In this document: positions 1-5,151 of the stretch, piece after piece
Numbering within the stretch: position 1 is the first letter of the stretch
Layout: each line of letters starts with the position of its first letter
Source of the DNA: Candidatus Equihabitans merdae
GTDB taxonomy: Bacteria > Bacillota > Clostridia > Lachnospirales > Lachnospiraceae
NCBI GenBank assembly: GCA_018065025.1
Contig: JAGHUB010000428.1
Span: forward strand, 1 to 5,151
Direction: 5' to 3'
DNA: 5,151 nucleotides
Translations under genes and position numbers: made by a program
Notes under the pieces: generated by a model
Database searches by the model: none
What the model was told of the DNA's origin: nothing
The model's input: the letters and a program-made list of their open reading frames with translations, nothing else

Positions 1-656
1 ATGTTGAGGGTGGTATTGGTGATGAAATAGGACATGACCAGAAGGGCACCCTTCTGAAGCACGATGTTGTGGTTAGGAGATGTTTTCCAGAAATTGTGGA
101 AAATGCTGCCTTTGGCAGCTAAGTAAACGATACCTGCTATTTCACCGATCAGGAAGATCCAGAACCAGCTGCCACCCAGACGAAATACCACGTAACCCAC
201 AATATAGCCTACTGAGATCAGAACGTAATAGATCAGGTAGCCTTTGTAATTGAGGCTGAGGCGGTATTCGGTGTCACCGTAATAACGAAAGATGGTGATC
301 AGCAACAGAACGGCTGTAGCGGCATAAACCATAGGTCCGTCCAAGCTCTTTCTTGAGATCAGAAGAGCGATGGCAATACCGATGGCTGAGAACAGTAAAA
401 TGATCCGATTGTAATCCCCGTTGGACACATCATAGTCCCGACGAACCACCAGGCGGCCTGTATTAAGTGCCTGACCGATGGAAGGACCCAGGATACTTAC
501 CAATCCCGTAATATAGAGAACACCCCCGATGACTTCGCTGCCCATATCGGCATTCAGTCGGGGGTATATAAGTATCTGCAGCACCCCGTTTAAAATGAGT
601 GCTGCAGCGATTGTATAAAATGTATTACCGACGATGGCTTTTTGTTTTGTCTTCAC
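1..656 (-). CDS. Polysaccharide flippase-like membrane protein (Wzx/PST type), N-terminal half, 3' end beyond window
   Basis: An open frame starts with GTG at 656-654 and runs off the left edge, giving 218 complete codons. The product is very hydrophobic, with about seven candidate membrane segments near residues 10-31, 42-64, 85-101, 108-123, 140-158, 163-181 and 199-212. The start reads VKTKQKAIVGNTFYTIAAAL, followed by a segment ending IYPRLNADMGSE. A short basic N-terminus leading into a first helix that ends at a YPRL-like motif is typical of MATE/PST-superfamily O-antigen or capsule transporters (usually 400-500 residues, 12-14 helices), so this would be roughly the first half. Such proteins flip undecaprenyl-linked repeat units to the outer face of the membrane. 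The GTG is chosen because AAGGAAG lies 9 nt upstream, it follows the rfbH stop by one base, and the next in-frame ATG lies inside the conserved region. The flippase call is inferred from hydropathy, N-terminal pattern and context; another polytopic export protein is possible. Confidence 0.78.
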   Translation of the reverse strand, partial: MKTKQKAIVGNTFYTIAAALILNGVLQILIYPRLNADMGSEVIGGVLYITGLVSILGPSIGQALNTGRLVVRRDYDVSNGDYNRIILLFSAIGIAIALLISRKSLDGPMVYAATAVLLLITIFRYYGDTEYRLSLNYKGYLIYYVLISVGYIVGYVVFRLGGSWFWIFLIGEIAGIVYLAAKGSIFHNFWKTSPNHNIVLQKGALLVMSYFITNTTLN

Positions 657-657
657 T

Positions 658-1989
658 TTACAGAGCTTCCTTGATGGTCTTAACCATCTTTGACAACATG
701 TCTTCATTCATGCCGGGATAGACACCGATCCAGAAGGAACGGTTCATGATCTCATCTGTGACAGTCAGATCACCTACCACGCGCACCTTCTTCTGAGCTT
801 CAGGATCTTCTGTGATGCAGGGATGTCTCAGCAGATTGCCTGAGAAGAGCATACGTGTCTGGATGCCTTCTTCTTCAAGATGGCCTACAACCTTTCCGCG
901 TTCTACACCTTCACGGCAGGTCATCAGATAACCAAACCAGGAGGGATCAGCATTCTCAGTTGCCTTGGGCAGGATCAGTTTGTCCTGAACATCTTCCAAA
1001 GCAGCTGTCAGGAACTTGAAGTTTTCACGACGTCTGGCAGCAAATGTGGGGAACTTCTCCAGCTGAGCCAGACCTACAGCAGCCTGCATATCTGTGACTT
1101 TAAGGTTGTAACCAAGATGGCTGTAAACATACTTGTGATCATAGCCTACCGGCAGCTGACCATACTGACGATCGAAACGATGACCGCACAGGTTATCACG
1201 ACCTGAGGGGCAGGAACAATCACGACCCCAGTCTCTCATAGAGCGGATGATCTTGTGAAGAAGGGGATTCTTTGTATAAACGGCACCACCTTCACCCATG
1301 GTCATATGATGGGGCGGATAGAAACTGGAGGTACCGATATCACCAAAAGTACCGGTCAGTTTTGTTTCACCATCCAGTGTATAAAGAGAACCCAGGGCAT
1401 CACAGTTATCTTCAATGAGCCACAGGTTGTGCTTATCACAGAAAGCTTTGACAGCTTTAAGATCAAAGGGATTGCCCAGTGTGTGAGCCATCATAACGGC
1501 TTTGGTCTTCTCTGAATAAGCCTCTTCCAGCATAGAAACATCGGCATTGGCTTCCGGAATAGTCACATCAATGAAGACCGGATGAGCACCGTACTGCATG
1601 ATGGGGGCTACTGTTGTGGGGAAACCTGCGGCAACCGTGATGACTTCATCACCGGGCATGATGCGTCTTTCTTTCAGAAGAGGTGAAGTCAATGTCATAA
1701 AGGCCAGCAGATTGGCACTGGAACCTGAATTCACCAGAGAAACAAAAGGCAGGCCAAGATATTTTCCAAAAGCTTTCTCGAAGGCATCACAATAACGACC
1801 GGATGTGAGCCAGAAATCCAGAGAGGCATCTACCAGATTAGTCATCTCCTTCTCGTCATAAACACGAGAAGCGTAGGGGATGCGGTCTCCTTCTTCATAA
1901 GCTTTCTTCTGATGGAACTTACGGCAATAAGCCTCTACCATCTCCAGGATTTCCTGTCTGGCCTGGGCTTCATTATGGTTTTCAAACAT
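658..1989 (-). CDS. rfbH: CDP-4-keto-6-deoxy-D-glucose 3-dehydrase (E1), PMP/[2Fe-2S] enzyme
   Basis: This 443-residue protein belongs to the DegT/DnrJ/EryC1/StrS aminotransferase fold but matches the dehydrase E1 (RfbH/DdhC/AscC). It removes the C-3 hydroxyl of CDP-4-keto-6-deoxyglucose using pyridoxamine phosphate, with electrons from a partner reductase (E3). In the motif SSFYPPHHMTMGEGG (221-235), His227 sits where aminotransferases carry the PLP-binding lysine, the hallmark of E1. Cys258, Cys260 and Cys268 (DCSC...LC) plus Cys196 (EDNCDALG) reproduce the known E1 cluster pattern C-X57-C-X1-C-X7-C, except that the first spacing is 61, explained by about four extra residues near 203-210. 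GYDHKYVYSHLGYN (282-295) and KVTDMQAA (297-304) are also characteristic. The start at 1989 has AAGGGAG 7 nt upstream and overlaps the end of rfbG by 8 nt. No frameshift or missing catalytic residue is seen. ColD-like GDP-sugar dehydratases also use His but, as known, lack this cysteine set. Confidence 0.96.
   Translation of the reverse strand: MFENHNEAQARQEILEMVEAYCRKFHQKKAYEEGDRIPYASRVYDEKEMTNLVDASLDFWLTSGRYCDAFEKAFGKYLGLPFVSLVNSGSSANLLAFMTLTSPLLKERRIMPGDEVITVAAGFPTTVAPIMQYGAHPVFIDVTIPEANADVSMLEEAYSEKTKAVMMAHTLGNPFDLKAVKAFCDKHNLWLIEDNCDALGSLYTLDGETKLTGTFGDIGTSSFYPPHHMTMGEGGAVYTKNPLLHKIIRSMRDWGRDCSCPSGRDNLCGHRFDRQYGQLPVGYDHKYVYSHLGYNLKVTDMQAAVGLAQLEKFPTFAARRRENFKFLTAALEDVQDKLILPKATENADPSWFGYLMTCREGVERGKVVGHLEEEGIQTRMLFSGNLLRHPCITEDPEAQKKVRVVGDLTVTDEIMNRSFWIGVYPGMNEDMLSKMVKTIKEAL
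666..672 (-). promoter_or_regulatory. Flippase gene ribosome binding site, supports GTG start
   Basis: AAGGAAG on the minus strand, formed by the last Lys-Glu-Ala codons of rfbH, is 9 nt before the GTG at 656. The rfbH stop TAA and the GTG are separated by one A, so ribosomes finishing rfbH could reinitiate directly. Confidence 0.65.
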
Positions 1990-3049
1990 TGAAATACTCC
2001 CTTATCTGTTTATCCAGCATGCGGCGGACAGATCTGCCCTCCAGGCGTGCGGCTTCCATTTCCACGGTTTTTTCGATGGCATCATGTACATTCCAGACGG
2101 ATTCCCATCCCAGTACATCTTTGATTTTCTGATTATCCAGCATAAGAAATGCGGCTTCATGGGGGCCGTCATCACTTAAGTTGACCCATTTCAGGGGCTT
2201 GTCGGTCTGATATTCCCAAGCCTTGCAGAAAATGGTACTCATATCACCGGCATTGACACAGTCGGATTTATCCGGCCCCACATTGTAAGCACCTTCAAAG
2301 GATCTGTCTTCATACTGTTTCTTAGCCAGAAGCAGATAGGCACTTAAGGGTTCCAGCACATGCTGGAAGGGACGGACTGAGTAGGGATTGCGGATAATGA
2401 TATCCACACCTTCAGCGGCAGCACGGACACAGTCGGGAATCAGACGGTCCTTGGCGAAGTCACAGCCGCCGATAACATTACCGGCACGGGCTGAGGAGAT
2501 GGCGCAATCCCTGTCAGCAAAGAAAGAACTGCGGTAGCTCTGAGTGATGATATCTGAACAGGACTTACTGTTGGAGTAAGGATCGTAGCCGTTCAGAGGA
2601 TCATCTTCTTTGAAGGCGTTCTGAGATTCATCGTTGTAGTAAACCTTATCGGTAGTGACATTGACAAATGAACGAACACTATCGGTGAGACGAAGGGCTT
2701 CCATCATATTGACGGTACCCATGACATTGGTCTCATAGGTCAAATGAGGCTCTTCATAGGACAGACGGACCAGAGGCTGAGCGGCCAGATGAAAGACGAT
2801 CTCAGGCTGAGCCTTCTTCATCACTTTCAAAAGATGGTCCTTGTCTCGAACATCTCCTTCGATGGAGTTCATGTCTTTCTTAACATCAGCCAGTACGAAC
2901 AGAGAAGGATCTGTAGGGGGCATCAGTGAATAACCTGTCACCTCAGCACCGGCGATCTGCAGGATTCGTGCCAGATAGGCACCTTTGAATCCGGTATGTC
3001 CTGTCAGAAGGACCTTTTTACCTTTGTAAAATGAAAGAAGATCTGTCAT
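1982..3049 (-). CDS. rfbG: CDP-glucose 4,6-dehydratase
   Basis: This NAD-dependent extended short-chain dehydrogenase converts CDP-D-glucose to CDP-4-keto-6-deoxy-D-glucose, the second step toward 3,6-dideoxyhexoses. From the chosen start it has 355 residues. The Rossmann glycine motif TGHTGFKG is at 16-23. The catalytic Thr-Asp-Lys (TTDKVYYN, TDK at 133-135) is present; the Lys in place of the Glu seen in RmlB-type dehydratases marks the CDP-glucose family. The YSNSK pair is Tyr158 and Lys162. Further family signatures are ARAGNVIGG (187-195) and RPFQHVLEPLSAY (226-238). The ATG at 3049 is preferred because it shares its A with the upstream rfbF stop (TAATG) and has GGAAGG 10 nt upstream. 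An in-frame ATG at 3058, three codons earlier, would sit only 1 nt from that site. The end overlaps rfbH by 8 nt. Cytosolic; translation is probably coupled to its neighbours. Length and motifs are complete. Confidence 0.95.
   Translation of the reverse strand: MTDLLSFYKGKKVLLTGHTGFKGAYLARILQIAGAEVTGYSLMPPTDPSLFVLADVKKDMNSIEGDVRDKDHLLKVMKKAQPEIVFHLAAQPLVRLSYEEPHLTYETNVMGTVNMMEALRLTDSVRSFVNVTTDKVYYNDESQNAFKEDDPLNGYDPYSNSKSCSDIITQSYRSSFFADRDCAISSARAGNVIGGCDFAKDRLIPDCVRAAAEGVDIIIRNPYSVRPFQHVLEPLSAYLLLAKKQYEDRSFEGAYNVGPDKSDCVNAGDMSTIFCKAWEYQTDKPLKWVNLSDDGPHEAAFLMLDNQKIKDVLGWESVWNVHDAIEKTVEMEAARLEGRSVRRMLDKQIREYFNV
1997..2003 (-). promoter_or_regulatory. rfbH ribosome binding site
   Basis: AAGGGAG on the minus strand, within the final codons of rfbG, stands 7 nt before the rfbH ATG at 1989. 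It is a strong purine-rich site and confirms the start, which overlaps the rfbG stop (ATGTTTGA, 8 nt shared). Confidence 0.8.
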
Positions 3050-3828
3050 TATTCCCATACCTTCCAGGGGGCTTCATTTCTGTCCCACAATCCTTCCAGA
3101 AGCTGTTTTTCTCTCATGGTATCCATGCACTGCCAGAAGCCGTCATGCTTAAAGGCATTGAGCTGGCCATCGGCCGCCAGTTTTTCCAGAGGATATTTTT
3201 CGAAGACGGTGGTGTCACCATCGATATAATCGAAGACATCTTTTTCCAGAACCATGTAACCGGCATTGATCCATTCGCTGTTTTCCTTGGTCTTTTCACG
3301 GAAGCTGGTAACTGTCCCCTCTTCTGTGATGTCCAGATGACCAAAACGGCTCTTAGGCTGAGCGCAGGTAATGGTAGCTGTCTGACCTTTTTCCTTATGG
3401 AAAGCCAGCAGTTTGTCGATAGGCACATCGGCTACGCCATCGCCGTAAGTCAGGAAGAAAGGTTCATCCCCAACATAAGGAGCGATGCGTTTGATGCGGC
3501 CACCGGTCATGGTGTGGAGACCTGTGTCCACAACGGTTACCTTCCAGGGTTCAGGCTGTTCACGATGAACCTTGGTCTCCAGATGACCGCTTGTGAAATC
3601 AAAGGTAATGTCGCTGCTGTAGATATAGTAATTGGCAAACCATTCCTTGATGACGTCCTGCTTATAACCACAGCAGATGACAAATTCGTTATAGCCATAA
3701 GAGGAAAATGTCTTCATGATGTGCCACAGGATGGGCTTGCCTCCGATCTCGATCATGGGCTTTGGCTTAAGATAGCTCTCTTCGCTGATTCTGGTACCGA
3801 ATCCACCGGCTAGAATGACAACTTTCAT
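3049..3828 (-). CDS. rfbF: Glucose-1-phosphate cytidylyltransferase
   Basis: This cytosolic enzyme makes CDP-D-glucose and pyrophosphate from CTP and alpha-D-glucose-1-phosphate, the entry step of the CDP-3,6-dideoxyhexose pathway. At 259 residues it has the usual family length. The nucleotidyltransferase signature LAGGFGTR (6-13) is followed by KPKPMIEIGGKP (21-32), with Lys23 as the expected phosphate-contacting lysine. TYGDGVADV (127-135) supplies Asp130, and WQCMDT (232-237) supplies Asp236; these match the metal-binding aspartates of the known enzyme. INAGYMV (187-193) contributes to the sugar site. CGYKQDVIKEWFANY (53-67) and the DTG segment (101-103) are typical of cytidylyl rather than thymidylyl (RmlA) transferases. 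The ATG at 3828 has an AAAGGTGG site 7 nt upstream. The gene follows the carboxypeptidase stop after 25 nt and overlaps rfbG, so it opens the rfbFGH block. It contains no TTA, CTA or TCA codons over nearly its whole length. Confidence 0.96.
   Translation of the reverse strand: MKVVILAGGFGTRISEESYLKPKPMIEIGGKPILWHIMKTFSSYGYNEFVICCGYKQDVIKEWFANYYIYSSDITFDFTSGHLETKVHREQPEPWKVTVVDTGLHTMTGGRIKRIAPYVGDEPFFLTYGDGVADVPIDKLLAFHKEKGQTATITCAQPKSRFGHLDITEEGTVTSFREKTKENSEWINAGYMVLEKDVFDYIDGDTTVFEKYPLEKLAADGQLNAFKHDGFWQCMDTMREKQLLEGLWDRNEAPWKVWE
3060..3065 (-). promoter_or_regulatory. rfbG ribosome binding site, decides start choice
   Basis: GGAAGG on the minus strand, inside the last codons of rfbF, lies 10 nt before the ATG at 3049 but only 1 nt before the alternative ATG at 3058. 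The spacing favours the later ATG, which overlaps the rfbF stop as TAATG, a common translational coupling arrangement. Confidence 0.65.
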
Positions 3829-3853
3829 ACTTGAACCACCTTTCTTCTAAGGC
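3829..3853 (-). promoter_or_regulatory. Short intergenic spacer with rfbF ribosome binding site
   Basis: The 25 bases between the carboxypeptidase stop and the rfbF ATG contain AAAGGTGG (3843-3836 on the minus strand), 7 nt before the start. There is no inverted repeat followed by T residues and no room for a separate promoter, so read-through from the carboxypeptidase gene into rfbFGH is the simplest reading. A promoter inside the 3' end of the carboxypeptidase gene cannot be excluded. Confidence 0.8.
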
Positions 3854-5151
3854 TTATTTTTTCTTGTCTTCGCGTTTACGTTTGTTCTTGATGCTGTTGC
3901 GGCGGCGTCTGCGACGCAGGGCACGCATATAATCGCTCCAAAGCTTAAAGATGAGAAGCAGTACTAACAGAGCCACAACAAAACCGATACCGACTTTCAG
4001 TGCTCCACTCATAGGTGTACGTTCTGCACCGATGTGCATCTGTTCCACTTCTTCTTCCTGAGAGTCATCATCTACGGCCGCTGCCGGCTGACTGTCAGAT
4101 TCTTCTTCTATGGCTAATTCCGGGGTATTGGCTTTCTGCCAGGCTTCATGCTCTTCCTTGTTCAGGACTCTGAAACCGGCATCGTGTCCGGCATAGGTAA
4201 ATGTCAGACGAGCGCCATCCCCTTCCGGAGTCTCTGCGATCTCAACATCTGCTGCGGAACCGCCTGAAGGAACGGTAGCCTTAACAGAACGTCCCACCAC
4301 ATCGGCACCGATGACCTCGATATTATCGAAGAAGCTGGAACCAAATGTATGCAGGTTAACATTATCGGAAGCGGCATCCGGCGCACTGGAACCCTTCAAT
4401 GTACATACCACCAGAGTACGGCCGTAATTGCTGGTATAGGTTGTCAGTGTATTGCCGGCAGCATTGGTATTGCCGGTCTTACCACCGATGATACCCGGGA
4501 AAGCATAATCCGGATTGGTCAGCAGAGGGTTGTGGCTTGAGAACTCTCTGGGCTGAGAATACATGTTAGTAGGCGGAATAGTATAAGTGTGAGTGCCTAC
4601 GATCTTACGGAATTCTTCATTCTTAATGGCTTCCTGACCAATCAGAACCATGTCATGGGCGGATGTGTAATGGGTTTCATCCGGCATGCCACAGGCATTG
4701 GCAAAATGGGTGTTGGTACAACCCAATTCTTCTGCCTTGTGGTTCATCAGATCGATAAAGCTGGGCAGTGTGCCGCCGATATACTCACCAACCTGAGTGG
4801 CCATATCATTAGCCGACTTAAGCATGGTGCCGTAAAGCAGCTGCTCCAGTGTGAAAACTTCCCCAACCAATGTGCCAAGATTAGAGCTGTATGACTGGAC
4901 ATAGGCAACACCGGTAGAAGTCATAGTAACCTGATCTGACAGGTTGCCGTATTCCAGGGCCAGCATAGTGGTCATAACCTTGGTTATGGAAGCCGGATAC
5001 ATCTGGCGATCCATATCTTTGTTATACAGAATAGCCCCTGTATCCGCATCCATCAGACAAGCTGTCTCAGAGGCAACATTGACGCCATCGGTAGAGGGAT
5101 AAGGTATAGGTTCTGCCGATACCGGTGTGCAGGTACCGGTCAGAGTAGATA
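3854..5151 (-). CDS. D-alanyl-D-alanine carboxypeptidase (peptidase S11), C-terminally anchored; 5' end beyond window
   Basis: This secreted penicillin-binding-type enzyme trims the terminal D-Ala from peptidoglycan pentapeptides. The frame is open to the right edge, so the true start is outside; 431 complete codons are visible. Counting from the first complete codon (5149), the tail of a probable signal peptide reads TGTCTPVSAEP, with likely cleavage after VSA (residue 12). The three active-site motifs are intact: SITK at 54-57 (nucleophile Ser54, Lys57), SAN at 112-114 and KTG at 224-226 (GGKTGNTNAAGN). An acidic Glu/Asp-rich linker spans about 348-369, one hydrophobic helix about 383-402 (VGIGFVVALLVLLLIFKLW), and a highly basic tail about 409-431 with six consecutive arginines. 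The anchor is thus a transmembrane helix with a cytoplasmic polybasic end. The Met codon at 5053 is internal to the conserved MDADTGAILYNKD region and is not the start. Its job next to the sugar genes is probably envelope maturation, and a shared transcript is possible. Confidence 0.93.
   Translation of the reverse strand, partial: STLTGTCTPVSAEPIPYPSTDGVNVASETACLMDADTGAILYNKDMDRQMYPASITKVMTTMLALEYGNLSDQVTMTSTGVAYVQSYSSNLGTLVGEVFTLEQLLYGTMLKSANDMATQVGEYIGGTLPSFIDLMNHKAEELGCTNTHFANACGMPDETHYTSAHDMVLIGQEAIKNEEFRKIVGTHTYTIPPTNMYSQPREFSSHNPLLTNPDYAFPGIIGGKTGNTNAAGNTLTTYTSNYGRTLVVCTLKGSSAPDAASDNVNLHTFGSSFFDNIEVIGADVVGRSVKATVPSGGSAADVEIAETPEGDGARLTFTYAGHDAGFRVLNKEEHEAWQKANTPELAIEEESDSQPAAAVDDDSQEEEVEQMHIGAERTPMSGALKVGIGFVVALLVLLLIFKLWSDYMRALRRRRRRNSIKNKRKREDKKK

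Noticed and set aside
1186..1225. Apparent loss of an iron-sulfur cysteine in RfbH (Arg264 where many E1 proteins have Cys)
   Set aside because: From recall of the family, the cluster ligands follow C-X1-C-X7-C plus one upstream cysteine. All four are present, and the replaced cysteine is not one of them.
880..1515. Two plus-strand open frames (880-1206 and 1255-1515) opposite rfbH
   Set aside because: They mirror the coding strand of a motif-complete rfbH, show no family resemblance, and are better explained as shadows.
658..1989. Reading rfbH as a sugar aminotransferase (ArnB/DesI type)
   Set aside because: The PLP-binding lysine is replaced by His227 and the iron-sulfur cysteines are present, which fits the dehydrase E1 and not an aminotransferase.
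3031..3813. 260-codon open frame on the plus strand opposite rfbF
   Set aside because: Its codons lie exactly in register with rfbF codons, so it stays open merely because rfbF uses no TTA, CTA or TCA codons there. The predicted protein has no recognisable domain, and rfbF is fully supported by motifs.
3854..5053. Starting the carboxypeptidase at the Met codon at 5053
   Set aside because: The frame stays open to the window edge, and the upstream residues include a plausible signal-peptide end (VSA-EP) and conserved N-terminal sequence, so this Met is internal.
5118..5142. Two ACCGGT palindromes close together near the right edge
   Set aside because: They lie inside coding sequence for the signal-peptide region and form no convincing operator or terminator; chance is sufficient.

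Overview
The window suggests a mid-GC Gram-positive bacterium, probably a Bacillota (Firmicutes) lineage such as gut Clostridia or relatives. GC is close to half (a spot count of the first 60 bases gave 48%). The evidence is strong AAGGGAG/AAAGGTGG-type ribosome binding sites, tightly packed genes, and a secreted D-Ala-D-Ala carboxypeptidase with a C-terminal membrane anchor and a very basic tail. Genus cannot be set from this sequence.

Layout: all five genes lie on the minus strand and read from the right edge to the left edge. First is the 3' part of a D,D-carboxypeptidase gene (peptidase S11, penicillin-binding-protein type; 5' end beyond the window). After a 25-nt gap with no visible terminator come three overlapping genes, rfbF, rfbG and rfbH (ddhA/ddhB/ddhC or ascA/ascB/ascC in other nomenclatures). 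One base after the rfbH stop, a GTG-started membrane protein of the polysaccharide flippase (Wzx/PST) type begins and runs off the left edge.

How the genes work together: RfbF makes CDP-glucose from glucose-1-phosphate and CTP. RfbG converts it to CDP-4-keto-6-deoxyglucose. RfbH, a PMP and [2Fe-2S] enzyme, carries out C-3 deoxygenation toward CDP-3,6-dideoxyhexoses (the abequose, paratose, tyvelose and ascarylose family). The flippase would move the lipid-linked glycan containing such a sugar across the membrane. The window therefore holds the sugar-nucleotide part of a surface polysaccharide locus, attached to a peptidoglycan-maturation gene. The E3-type reductase that RfbH needs, the final reductase or epimerase, glycosyltransferases and polymerase are not in the window. 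No stretch above 300 bases lacks a gene, and I saw no RNA gene, mobile element, CRISPR array or clear promoter. All catalytic motifs that can be checked are intact, so this looks like a functional known pathway in a somewhat unusual setting rather than a new system.
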